Below, in pieces: positions 26,399-33,949 of a stretch of 49,100 bases of DNA (positions are counted from its first letter, which is position 1; the number at the start of each line of letters is the position of its first letter). The position numbers and the translations under genes were made by a program. Under the pieces are notes generated by a model. It worked only from the letters and a program-made list of their open reading frames with translations. It made no database searches and had not been told where the DNA came from. The DNA comes from Luteitalea sp. (GTDB taxonomy: Bacteria; Acidobacteriota; Vicinamibacteria; Vicinamibacterales; Vicinamibacteraceae): NCBI GenBank assembly GCA_009377495.1, contig WHTZ01000046.1, positions 1-49,100 of the forward strand, given 5' to 3'.

Positions 26399-29014
26399 AT
26401 GCTGCGAACGACGCTGCTCGACTTCTTTGGCGATCTCGCGGCCCGAGACGGCGAGTTCCTCGTCTACGATGACGGGTATCGGCGCCGAGCGTATCGATAT
26501 GACGAGGTTGGCAAAGGCGCGCGACGGTTCGCCGCACGCCTTGCGGCAGCCGGCCTCCAGAAGGACGACAAGGTTGTCTTTTGGGGTGAGAACCGGCCGG
26601 AGTGGATCGCCGCGTTCTGGGGATGTCTGCTCCGCGGCATCGTGGTCGTGCCCATCGACTATCGGGCGTCCGCTGACTTCCTCGAGCGCGTGCGCGGCGT
26701 GGTCGACGCCAGGCTCGTGGTCGTTGGCGACGAGGTCGACCGCACGGCGATCGGTCAGGAGTTGACGATCTGGCGATTTGGCGAGCTGCTCGGTGGCATC
26801 GAGACGGAGAGTGCCACGCCGCCGCCCGTCGAGATCACGCGTGACGATGTCGCGGAGATCATCTTTACCTCTGGGGCGACAGCGGAGCCCAAGGGCGTCA
26901 TCATTACCCACCGCAACATCCTCGCCAATATCGTCCCCATCGAGCGCGAGATGGGAAAGTACCTGAAGTACGCGCGGCCATTCTCGCCGATTCGCTTCCT
27001 CAACCTGCTGCCACTCAGCCACATGTTCGGTCAAGCCATGGCGACCTTCGTCCCGCCCATGCTGACCGGCACCGTGATCTTCATGCGGGGCTACAGCCCG
27101 CACGAGATCGAGCGACAGATCAAAACGCGTCGAGTCTCGGTGCTCGTGTCGGTGCCGAAGATTCTCGATGTGTTGCGTGAGCACGTGCTGCGGCGCGCAC
27201 CAGAAGCCCAGGAGGCCCTTGAAAAACGGGGACAGCCCTCGTTTTCCCAGAGAACAAGTGGAAAACGAGGACTGTCCCGGTTTTTCGAACACTGGCTACT
27301 CCGCTGGTGGCACTATCGCAAGATCCACCGAGCGTTTGGCTGGAAGTTCTGGAGCTTTGTCGTGGGTGCCGCGCCGCTCGAGTCGGAGCTCGAAGAGTTC
27401 TGGTCGCGTCTAGGTTTTCTCGTCGTGCAAGGCTACGGCCTCACGGAAACCGCCCCTATCGTCACGCTCAATCACCCACTTGCCGCGCAAAAGGGCTCCG
27501 TGGGTAAGCCTATCGCCGGTGTCGACGTGAAGATCGCCGATGACGGCGAGATCCTCGTGCGCGGCGAGAACGTCACGCGGGGGTACGTGGGGGGTGGCGC
27601 GGACGCCACCAGCGCCTTCGAAGACGGCTGGCTGCACACCGGCGACATCGGTGGTATCGACGAGCAGGGGCGGCTGTTCATCCGTGGGCGCAAAAAGGAG
27701 ATGATCGTCACGCCCGAAGGACTCAATGTCTTCCCGGAAGACGTCGAGCGCGCACTGATCGCGCTGCCCGGCGTGCGGGACGCGGCCGTGGTCGGCCGGA
27801 GCATTGGCGGTGAGGAGCGTGCGCACGCGGTGCTGCTCCTCGATCCAGGCGTCGACGCGGACGAGAGCGTCCGCCGGGCGAATGCGACGCTTGACGATCA
27901 CCAGAAAATCCGGAGCGCGTCCGTCTGGCCAGACGCCGAGCTGCCGCGCACCGAGGGCACCCGTAAGCTTCGGCGGCGCGAAATCAAGCAGTGGGTGGAG
28001 TCTGGCGAGGCAGGTGGTCGGCCACCGCGGCCGGCTGCGGGTGCGCCGCTCGAGGCCATCGTCGGGCGGTTTGCGTCAGGGCGTCCAGCGATCTCGGATG
28101 AGACGACGCTCGACGAGCTTGGCCTCAGCTCGCTCGAGCGGGTCGAGCTCATGATGGCGCTCGAAGAGCGGTTTCAGACGACGGTCGACGAAGCGGCATA
28201 CACGGCTGCGCAGACCGTCGGCGACCTTAGAGCGCTCGTCGCCGCGCCAGAGCTCCCCCCCGGAGCGGCGGTCCGCGAGACGAGGGCGGGGGGAGCGCCA
28301 CGCCCGGCGGCCGAGCGCGAGCCGATTGTGTTTCCCGCCTGGAACCGACGACTGTGGGCGCGGTCGCTGCGTCGCCTGAGCTTGCCGACGTGGATTCTCC
28401 CGCCTGGGCGCGTGTTCGCGCACCTGAACGTCGCGGGGCGCGAGCACCTGGACGCGCTCGGCGGTGAGCCCGTGGTCTTCGCCGCCAACCACCAAAGCCA
28501 CTTCGACACGCCGGTCATCTTCATGGCGCTGCCCCGGCGTTACCGATACCGAACCGCGGTGGCCATGGCCAAGGAGTTCTTCAAGGCGCACTTCTTTCCG
28601 GAGCAACACGGGCGGCGCGCGTGGTTCACCAACAGCCTCAACTACTATCTCTCGTCGCTCTTCTTCAATGCGTTCCCACTGCCCCAGCGTGAGGCGGGAA
28701 CCCGACACACGCTCCGTTACATCGGCGAGCTCATCGAGGATGGACACTCCGTCCTCATTTTTCCGGAGGGGAAGCGCACGGAACGTGGCGAGATCAATAC
28801 CTTCCGGCCGGGGGTCGGCATGATCGCCGCGCGACTCCGAGCGACAGTCGTCCCGGTGCGCATCAAGGATGTCGACAAGGTCCTACATCAATCCTGGACA
28901 TGGCCGGCGATGCATCCGGTGACCGTACGATTCGGCGCGCCGATGCGCCTCGAGGGCGACGACTACGCAGCGCTGGCCAAGCAGGTGGAAGAGGCCGTCC
29001 GGGCCCTCGACTAG
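26399..29014 (+). CDS. AMP-ligase / acyl carrier protein / PlsC acyltransferase three-domain protein
   Basis: The 871-residue protein joins three parts. Residues 1 to about 540 are an AMP-forming long-chain acyl ligase: FTSGATAEPKGVIITHRN (P-loop), QGYGLTETAP, HTGDIG, and a C-terminal RTEGTRKLRR lysine region. Residues about 550-620 are an acyl-carrier domain with LGLSSLERVEL; Ser578 is the phosphopantetheine site. Residues about 680-871 are a PlsC acyltransferase with NHQSHFD (His698, Asp703) and FPEGKRTERG. Inference: a fatty acid is activated, loaded in cis on the ACP and passed to lysophosphatidate or a lysolipid, an Aas-like salvage route with the domains in another order. Residues 275-296 come from an in-frame palindromic repeat. 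A GTG just before the ATG could also start it; no ribosome site is visible. Confidence 0.9.
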   Translation: MLRTTLLDFFGDLAARDGEFLVYDDGYRRRAYRYDEVGKGARRFAARLAAAGLQKDDKVVFWGENRPEWIAAFWGCLLRGIVVVPIDYRASADFLERVRGVVDARLVVVGDEVDRTAIGQELTIWRFGELLGGIETESATPPPVEITRDDVAEIIFTSGATAEPKGVIITHRNILANIVPIEREMGKYLKYARPFSPIRFLNLLPLSHMFGQAMATFVPPMLTGTVIFMRGYSPHEIERQIKTRRVSVLVSVPKILDVLREHVLRRAPEAQEALEKRGQPSFSQRTSGKRGLSRFFEHWLLRWWHYRKIHRAFGWKFWSFVVGAAPLESELEEFWSRLGFLVVQGYGLTETAPIVTLNHPLAAQKGSVGKPIAGVDVKIADDGEILVRGENVTRGYVGGGADATSAFEDGWLHTGDIGGIDEQGRLFIRGRKKEMIVTPEGLNVFPEDVERALIALPGVRDAAVVGRSIGGEERAHAVLLLDPGVDADESVRRANATLDDHQKIRSASVWPDAELPRTEGTRKLRRREIKQWVESGEAGGRPPRPAAGAPLEAIVGRFASGRPAISDETTLDELGLSSLERVELMMALEERFQTTVDEAAYTAAQTVGDLRALVAAPELPPGAAVRETRAGGAPRPAAEREPIVFPAWNRRLWARSLRRLSLPTWILPPGRVFAHLNVAGREHLDALGGEPVVFAANHQSHFDTPVIFMALPRRYRYRTAVAMAKEFFKAHFFPEQHGRRAWFTNSLNYYLSSLFFNAFPLPQREAGTRHTLRYIGELIEDGHSVLIFPEGKRTERGEINTFRPGVGMIAARLRATVVPVRIKDVDKVLHQSWTWPAMHPVTVRFGAPMRLEGDDYAALAKQVEEAVRALD
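27221..27286 (+). repeat. REPIN-like hairpin inserted in frame in the AMP-ligase gene
   Basis: The arms 27221-27247 and 27260-27286 are 27 bp each, complementary at all but two positions, with a 12-nt loop (CAGAGAACAAGT). Total length is 66 bp, exactly 22 codons, and it begins on a codon boundary. It encodes EKRGQPSFSQ and RTSGKRGLSRFF. The GGGGACAG and CTGTCCC cores link it to the hairpins at 26276-26341 and 32234-32301. It lies in the variable helical part of the ligase, before FVVGAAPLE. Confidence 0.88.
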
Positions 29015-29020
29015 AACCCT

Positions 29021-29066
29021 TGAGAACCCGAAACTTGACTCATCGTGTCAAGTTTCAGGGTTCTCA
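29021..29066. repeat. long hairpin after the lipid enzyme gene
   Basis: TGAGAACCCGAAACTTGAC (29021-29039) pairs with 29047-29066 over 19 bp with a single bulged base and a 7-nt loop. It starts 6 bp after the stop at 29014. There is no T run, but its size and place make it a likely transcript end or a fixed repeat copy. Confidence 0.7.
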
Positions 29067-29164
29067 CGTGAGCGTCGGGGAGCGCGGCCCTGGCCGCGGT
29101 CCGCGAGAAAAGATGACAGCATCTCTTCTTGTCTTCGTTTTCATCTTGACTTTTGAGTCCACTG

Positions 29165-29193
29165 GGAGGATGATTTTGATGGGTCAAAAATGA
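29165..29193 (+). promoter_or_regulatory. mini-ORF with strong ribosome site directly before the multicopper oxidase
   Basis: GGGAGG (29164-29169) is placed 9 nt before ATG 29179, which opens ATG-GGT-CAA-AAA-TGA (MGQK-stop). The stop ends 1 nt before the oxidase ATG at 29195, which again begins ATG-GGG-CAG (MGQ). The region also holds the inverted repeat TTTTGA-TGGG-TCAAAA (29174-29189). So ribosomes may load on the mini-ORF and restart on the oxidase, or the second start is a duplicate of the first. Confidence 0.4.
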
Positions 29194-29194
29194 T

Positions 29195-30280
29195 ATGGGG
29201 CAGGTGACACGACGATCTTGGCTTCGATCCGCGGGCTTGGGCTCTCTCGCCGGTGGTGCCGGGGTGCTGGCCGCACGTCAAGCGGACGCACTCCAACCGG
29301 GCTCCTCCAGCACGTCAGCGGTGCAACACTCCACGGCCGCCCACCAGGCACACGTCATGGGCCCGGTGGGCCGCGTGGGCACCGATCGGTTCAATCCCAC
29401 AACGTTTTTGCGCGCGTGGAATTTCTCCCATTTGCCTGGCGAGGAGCGCGCCAAGTACTACCGTGAAACGCCGCAGCCGGACGGCACTCTGCTTCGCGAG
29501 TACACGCTCTTTGCCGTTGATCGCGAGATCGAGATCGCGCCCGGTGTTTTCTTCCCAGCCTGGACCTACAACGGTCAGGTTCCCGGCCCGACGATTCGCG
29601 CCACCGAAGGAGACCGGGTCCGCGTCACGTTCATCAACCAGGGCGCGCATCCGCACACGATTCATTTCCATGGGTGGCACCCGCCGGAGATGGACGGCTC
29701 GCTGCCGGAGCACGAAGTACCGCCGGGAGGGCAGTTCATCTATGACTTCACGGCGGAGCCCTTTGGCCTGCATCTGTATCACTGCCATGCCGTGCCGTTG
29801 AAGCGGCACATCCACAAGGGGCTCTACGGCGTGTTCATCATCGACCCACGCGAAGGCTCGTGGGGGTCACGCGAAGAGACGCCTGACGAGCTGGTCATGG
29901 TGATGAACGGGTTCGACACGAACTTCGACGTCGAGAACGAGGTGTACGCGGTCAACACGGTGGCCAATTTCTATGCACAAGAGCCGATTCGCGTCACCGT
30001 TGGCCAGCCCGTTCGCATCTTTCTCGTGAACGTCACCGAGTTCGATCTGCTGAACAGTTTGCACCTCCATGGCATGTTCTTCGACGTGTACCGCACCGGC
30101 ACGCGTCTTACGACAACCGAGCACACGGATACCGTGATGCTGTGCCAGGCAGAGCGGTGCATCCTCGAAACGACGTTTCGCTACCCAGGCAACTTCATGT
30201 TCCACGCACACCAGACCGAGTTCGCCGAGCTCGGGTGGATGGGCCTGTTCCGCGCAGAACGGGGGCGTCATGAAACCTGA
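29195..30280 (+). CDS. Tat-exported multicopper oxidase, two-cupredoxin type
   Basis: The 361-residue protein begins with a twin-arginine signal (TRRSWLRSAGLGSLAGGAGV). Copper-binding motifs are HPHTIHFHGWH and LYHCHAVPLKRHIHKG in the first cupredoxin domain, and LHLHGMFFDVY and FMFHAHQTEFAELGWMG in the second. The short, two-domain form with a WTYNGQVPGPTIRA strand resembles archaeal-type and NirK-like laccases rather than the three-domain CueO. It would oxidise Cu(I), Fe(II) or an organic donor in the periplasm. It is the first gene of an operon with a ZIP transporter (11-bp overlap) and a cupredoxin. Its own start has no ribosome site, so translation may depend on the preceding mini-ORF. 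Confidence 0.9.
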   Translation: MGQVTRRSWLRSAGLGSLAGGAGVLAARQADALQPGSSSTSAVQHSTAAHQAHVMGPVGRVGTDRFNPTTFLRAWNFSHLPGEERAKYYRETPQPDGTLLREYTLFAVDREIEIAPGVFFPAWTYNGQVPGPTIRATEGDRVRVTFINQGAHPHTIHFHGWHPPEMDGSLPEHEVPPGGQFIYDFTAEPFGLHLYHCHAVPLKRHIHKGLYGVFIIDPREGSWGSREETPDELVMVMNGFDTNFDVENEVYAVNTVANFYAQEPIRVTVGQPVRIFLVNVTEFDLLNSLHLHGMFFDVYRTGTRLTTTEHTDTVMLCQAERCILETTFRYPGNFMFHAHQTEFAELGWMGLFRAERGRHET

Positions 30281-31505
30281 TGTCCTCCCGCAAGCGCCCA
30301 CGCTCGCGCCAGCCGTGGCGGGTCGGCCGCGCGTTGCGCTCTGGCTCGTCGCGGTCTTGCCCTTGGTGCTACTCGCCCTGCTGCTCGCCCTGCTCATGTG
30401 GCGGGGACCAGCGGATCTCGTGCGAGGCACCAACGTGCCGCCCGTCGAACGCCTGTCGTTCCAAGCCGTGGAGTTAACGCCCGAAGGCATGGTGGCGGAA
30501 GTGCTCAACGACGGCCCAGACCCTGTGACCATTGCACAAGTGCAGGTAGACGATGCGTATTGGGCGTTCTCGGCGGAGCCAGGAACGACCCTCAGGCACC
30601 TCGGACGGGCGCGGTTGACGATTCCGTATCCGTGGGTCTGGGGCGAAGCGCACGCCTTGCGCCTCGTGACGGCGACCGGTGTGACCTTCGATCACGAGAT
30701 TGCGGTGGCCGTCGAGACGCCGCGGCCGGGCGTCCGCACATTGCTGGCCTTTGCCTTGATTGGTGTGTATGTGGGTGTCATCCCTGTGGCGATCGGTCTC
30801 CTCTGGCACTCGATGGTCTCGCGGCTCCGCCAGCGCGGTCTGGATTTCGTCCTGGCCCTGACGATCGGCCTTCTCTTGTTCCTGTTGGTCGATGCGACGG
30901 GTGACGGACTGGAGATTGCTGGGGCGCTGCCGGATTCGTTCCAGGGCGCCGCCCTTTTCGTGTTCAGCGCGGCCGCAGCGTATCTCGCGTTGGAGATGCT
31001 GGGCGCGTGGTTGCGGGGACGTCATCAGGCGGAGCGGGCGGGCGCGCCGACCGGCTGGGTGTTGGCGCTGCTGGTGGCCAGCGGCATTGGACTCCACAAC
31101 TTCGGCGAAGGGTTGGCAATTGGCGCCGCGTTTGCGCTGGGCGAGGTCGCGCTCGGCACGTTGCTCATCGTTGGCTTTACCTTGCACAACACAACCGAGG
31201 GTCTCGCGATCGTGGCGCCGCTCGCGCGCGAGCGCGTTCGCCTGTGGGATCTTGTCAAGCTGGGGCTCGTGGGTGGGGCGCCGACCATTGCGGGCGCCTG
31301 GCTCGGCGGATTCGTCTACTCGCCCGTCTGGTCGGTGGTCTTCCTGGCCATTGGCGCCGGCGCGATCGCGCAGGTGGTCGTCCAGATCGCGCGGCAGATG
31401 GCCGGGAGTCAGCCCCTCACCGGCTATTTCACGAGAACGGCGACGGTGGCTGGGCTACTGAGCGGCATTGTGGTCATGTACCTGACCGGCATGCTCGTAG
31501 GCTGA
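30270..31505 (+). CDS. ZIP-family metal transporter with N-terminal periplasmic domain
   Basis: The 411-residue protein has an N-terminal helix (about 22-43), a beta-rich extracytoplasmic domain (about 50-150) and eight predicted helices of a ZIP carrier. The metal-binding helices are clear: GIGLHNFGEGLAIGAAF and GFTLHNTTEGLAIVAPL, the two HN-x2-EG motifs of TM4 and TM5. ZIP proteins bring Zn(II), Fe(II) or Mn(II) toward the cytoplasm. The extra N-terminal domain is not usual and could dock the neighbouring copper proteins; that is inference. The start overlaps the multicopper oxidase end by 11 bp and the cupredoxin starts 5 bp after the stop, so the three are one operon. Confidence 0.9.
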   Translation: MKPDVLPQAPTLAPAVAGRPRVALWLVAVLPLVLLALLLALLMWRGPADLVRGTNVPPVERLSFQAVELTPEGMVAEVLNDGPDPVTIAQVQVDDAYWAFSAEPGTTLRHLGRARLTIPYPWVWGEAHALRLVTATGVTFDHEIAVAVETPRPGVRTLLAFALIGVYVGVIPVAIGLLWHSMVSRLRQRGLDFVLALTIGLLLFLLVDATGDGLEIAGALPDSFQGAALFVFSAAAAYLALEMLGAWLRGRHQAERAGAPTGWVLALLVASGIGLHNFGEGLAIGAAFALGEVALGTLLIVGFTLHNTTEGLAIVAPLARERVRLWDLVKLGLVGGAPTIAGAWLGGFVYSPVWSVVFLAIGAGAIAQVVVQIARQMAGSQPLTGYFTRTATVAGLLSGIVVMYLTGMLVG

Positions 31506-31510
31506 TAGCG

Positions 31511-31927
31511 ATGAGAGAATTCTGGCAACGCAAGGTGGGTCGCGCAGGTGTGGCCCTGCTGTCGCTCACGTTCCTGCTTGCGACCATGGCGCTCGTGGCG
31601 CTGGCTGCGAACGTTAGAGGAGGCTCGGCGCGCGACCTCACGCTGGTGGCGCGCGGCATCGCCTTCTACGCTGACGGCCGGCCGGAGGCGAATCCCACGT
31701 TGCGGGTCAAGGCGGGTGAGCAGGTGCGCTTCCTATTTCGTAATCAGGACCGCGGTATGGCACACGACTTCGCGGTCAGCGCGTGGCGGCTTACCCAGGC
31801 GTTTCCCCGCGAGCCGGGCGAGACCTCGTCGGTCGTCGTCCGCGTCCCAGACCGGCCGGGGTCATATCCGTATGTGTGCACCCCACACGCCGCCGTGATG
31901 CGTGGCACCATCGAAGTCGTCCCTTAG
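31511..31927 (+). CDS. membrane-anchored cupredoxin (type 1 blue-copper protein)
   Basis: The 138-residue protein has an N-terminal hydrophobic helix (about 12-33), a possible uncleaved anchor or signal, and one cupredoxin domain. Copper ligands are His in GMAHDFAV and the C-terminal cluster CTPHAAVM (Cys-x2-His-x4-Met), a complete type 1 site. It would carry electrons or copper in the periplasm, most likely with the multicopper oxidase two genes upstream. It starts 5 bp after the ZIP stop. The stop TAG overlaps the first bases of the hairpin 31926-31955. Confidence 0.88.
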   Translation: MREFWQRKVGRAGVALLSLTFLLATMALVALAANVRGGSARDLTLVARGIAFYADGRPEANPTLRVKAGEQVRFLFRNQDRGMAHDFAVSAWRLTQAFPREPGETSSVVVRVPDRPGSYPYVCTPHAAVMRGTIEVVP

Positions 31928-31955
31928 CGAAAACGGGGGCAGTCCCGTTTTCGCT
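31926..31955. repeat. 12-bp hairpin at the end of the copper operon
   Basis: AGCGAAAACGGG (31926-31937) and CCCGTTTTCGCT (31944-31955) are perfect complements around GGCAGT. It starts inside the cupredoxin stop codon and is a short relative of the GGGGACAG hairpins. It may serve as a terminator before infA, whose start is 60 bp on. Confidence 0.7.
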
Positions 31956-32014
31956 CATTGCAGGTGCGTGTCGAATCATGGCAGACTGCACAAGGCTGAG
32001 GTCATGGAGACGCT

Positions 32015-32233
32015 TTGAGCAAAGATGATTTAATCGACGTTCAGGGAACCGTGCTCGCCGTGCACAGCGGCGGCATCTATCGTGTGCAAACCGACTCGGG
32101 CCAGGAGGTGCTCGCGCAACTCAGCGGCCGGATGCGGCGTTTCCGCATCAAGGTCGTGCCGGGCGACCGAGTCACCGTCGGCATCTCGCCTTACGATCCG
32201 GTGCGCGGCATTATCACGTTCCGGGCGAAATAA
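32015..32233 (+). CDS. infA: translation initiation factor IF-1
   Basis: The 72-residue protein is the standard length and a single S1/OB-fold domain: MSKDDLIDVQGTVL, EVLAQLSGRMRRFRIKVVPGDRVTV and SPYDPVRGIITFRAK. IF-1 binds the ribosomal A site during initiation. The start is TTG 32015, with GGAG 5 nt upstream. It is not in a ribosomal-protein cluster here; a stand-alone infA is common in acidobacteria and proteobacteria. The stop is followed with no gap by the hairpin 32234-32301. Confidence 0.95.
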   Translation: MSKDDLIDVQGTVLAVHSGGIYRVQTDSGQEVLAQLSGRMRRFRIKVVPGDRVTVGISPYDPVRGIITFRAK

Positions 32234-32301
32234 CGGAAAAGGGGACAGGCCCCTTTTTCGGCTGCGCAGATTCCCGAAAAAGGGGCCTGTCCCCTTTTCC
32301 G
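32234..32301. repeat. perfect 28-bp REPIN-like hairpin between infA and the TPR gene
   Basis: The arms 32234-32261 and 32274-32301 are perfect complements (CGGAAAAGGGGACAGG...) around a 12-nt loop. The element begins on the base after the infA stop and ends 5 bp before the stop of the convergent MerR/TPR gene. U-rich stretches inside the arms could allow termination in both directions. Confidence 0.85.
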
Positions 32302-32306
32302 CCCGC

Positions 32307-33119
32307 CTACTCCGAGAATTCCTTCGCGAGCTCAACCCACTCACCATCAGGGGCGAGGTCTTGGTACGTCTTCCAGTGAGGCCGCGCCTCGGAAGACCGT
32401 CCCATCTTCTCGAGCGTCACGGCGAGGTAGAAGTACGCGTCGGCGTAATTGGGATCGATCGTCAGCGCCTGCTCGTAGTACTGCGCGGCCTCCGTGTAGT
32501 GGCCGCCGTCATGGTGCACGTTGCCGAGATTGAAGAGCGCCTCGAACGAGGAGGGATCGAGGCGCACGGCGCGCTCATAGAGTGCCTGCGCTTCCGGAAT
32601 CTCGTTGCGAGCATAGCGAATGTTGCCAAGATTCACGATGGCCGGCACGAGCTCCGGATCGAGCGCCAGCGCCTTGCGGTACGTGGCCATGGCCTCTTCC
32701 TGCGTCTCCGGGCCGCCTTCGTCGAGCGAGGTACCCTCCAGGAAGTAGCGCTCGGCGAGCGCCTGATCCTCCGGGGTGATCACGAGGTGCAGGTCGACGG
32801 GCACGGTGCGGCGTGGCCGCGGCAGCAGCGTGACGATGCGCGCTTGCGATGTCTCCTGGCGCGCGGGACGAAAGTCGAGCGCGAGCTGACCCTCGCGCTC
32901 GGCCACCAGAGTTCGGACCACGCCCCGGAAGCGGGCGCCGCGCTCGAGCTCGGCGGCAGCCTGTCGAATCACCACCAGATCAGCAAAGCCGTAGGTGATC
33001 TCGCCGCCTGCGCGCGCCGGCTGGATGAGCCCCCACTTGGCAAGGTAGCGCAGGTGGTCATCGCGCAGGAGTGGATACATCTGCCGAATCAAGCGCGCCG
33101 TGTACCGTTCCTGGGTCAT
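32307..33119 (-). CDS. MerR-type HTH fused to TPR repeats
   Basis: The 270-residue protein has an N-terminal MerR-like winged helix (about 8-75: YTARLIRQMYPLLRDDHLRYLAKWGLIQPAR then YGFADLVVIRQ, shown in part), including the typical wing Arg-x-Tyr-like turn. A linker (about 80-120) leads to three or more TPR units: AMATYRKALALDPELVPAIV, AQALYERAVRLDPSSFEALF and AAQYYEQALTIDPNYADAYF. It may be a regulator that senses a protein partner through the TPRs, or a scaffold. It lies 59 bp downstream of the polysaccharide deacetylase on the same strand. Targets are unknown. No ribosome site was seen at ATG 33119. Confidence 0.85.
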   Translation of the reverse strand: MTQERYTARLIRQMYPLLRDDHLRYLAKWGLIQPARAGGEITYGFADLVVIRQAAAELERGARFRGVVRTLVAEREGQLALDFRPARQETSQARIVTLLPRPRRTVPVDLHLVITPEDQALAERYFLEGTSLDEGGPETQEEAMATYRKALALDPELVPAIVNLGNIRYARNEIPEAQALYERAVRLDPSSFEALFNLGNVHHDGGHYTEAAQYYEQALTIDPNYADAYFYLAVTLEKMGRSSEARPHWKTYQDLAPDGEWVELAKEFSE

Positions 33120-33148
33120 ACGTGCGAGCGCCCCGAAGGAGCCGCCCT

Positions 33149-33172
33149 GGCGCCCCTAAAGGGGCGCCCTAC
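33149..33172. repeat. TAAA-loop palindrome GGCGCCCC-TAAA-GGGGCGCC plus CTAC
   Basis: A perfect 8-bp-arm palindrome at 33149-33168 is followed by CTAC. It sits between the deacetylase stop (33179) and the TPR gene start (33119), so it is in the mRNA leader of the TPR gene if both are co-transcribed. The same arms recur at 44958-44977 and 47031-47050. Confidence 0.85.
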
Positions 33173-33178
33173 TGTAGA

Positions 33179-33889
33179 TCACTCACAGATCGTGCCGAAG
33201 CGGAAGCCACGTTCCGCGAGGGCAGGTACGAGCTGCCGCACGGTCTCCACGGCGTATCGGCGGTCTGCGCGCCGCTGCTTGTCGTCGCCATCGTGAAGGA
33301 CGACGATCTCCCCGCTGTCGATGTTCTCGAGCAGCCGCGACACGATGGTCTCGGCGCGGGGACGACGAAACCAGTTCCAGTCCCACAAGTTCCAGCTCCA
33401 TCCCACGAGGCGGTAGCCCAACCGCCCGAGCCCGCGGAACATGCTTCCACCGCGCAAGCCGCCGTGCGGCCGAAACGCCGCGCACGGCGGTTGGCCGGTG
33501 ATCTGCTCGATGTGCTGGGCCGCCTGGCCGAGCTGCTCCGCGAGCGCCTCGGGCGTCCGGAACATCAGCGATCGTTCATTGGAATGCAACGCGACGTCGT
33601 GCCCTTCGGCGACCATGCGCGCCACGATGGGAGCGGTTTGCTCGGTGATGTGGCTATCGATGACGAAAAATGTCGCGCGTGCGTCATTGTCACGCAGCGC
33701 ATCGAGCAGCGCAGGCGTCGCGGCCGGGTTCGGCCCGTCGTCGAACGTGAGATACACAACCTTGTCGCCCGGCTGCGTCGGCATTTTCCACACGGCACGG
33801 GAGCGGAAGCCGTAGTCGAGCACGAAGGGAAACGGCGCCGTATGGGCAAGCACGGTCGCGCCGAGGCCAATGAGGAGCAACCACAGCAT
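33179..33889 (-). CDS. polysaccharide deacetylase (NodB domain), membrane-anchored
   Basis: The 236-residue protein has an N-terminal hydrophobic segment and a NodB (carbohydrate esterase 4) fold. Motif 1 is YLTFDDGPNP (catalytic base and metal Asp). Motif 2 reads LHSNERSLM: the first metal His is present, but the second, in H-S-x-x-H, is Arg. Motif 3 is FRPHGG (usual R-P-[FY]-G), and the last motif is VVLHDGDD, with the catalytic-acid His. So one metal ligand is missing or moved. It may deacetylate a surface glycan or peptidoglycan, or the site may differ. Probably co-transcribed with the MerR/TPR gene. Confidence 0.85.
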   Translation of the reverse strand: MLWLLLIGLGATVLAHTAPFPFVLDYGFRSRAVWKMPTQPGDKVVYLTFDDGPNPAATPALLDALRDNDARATFFVIDSHITEQTAPIVARMVAEGHDVALHSNERSLMFRTPEALAEQLGQAAQHIEQITGQPPCAAFRPHGGLRGGSMFRGLGRLGYRLVGWSWNLWDWNWFRRPRAETIVSRLLENIDSGEIVVLHDGDDKQRRADRRYAVETVRQLVPALAERGFRFGTICE

Positions 33890-33949
33890 GGCGGGTTCCT
33901 GATTCCTGAAGACTCGAGCCTACTCGTCTGATGCTATCTTCTTACAACT

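Noticed and set aside
32234..32301. Small non-coding RNA gene
   Set aside because: The same hairpin type occurs at several unrelated loci and in a coding gene, so it is a dispersed repeat; no own promoter was seen.
32082..33296. Plus-strand frame of about 404 codons across infA and the TPR gene
   Set aside because: It crosses infA in another frame, a perfect hairpin, and the antisense of the MerR/TPR gene; composition is Arg-rich and has no domain.
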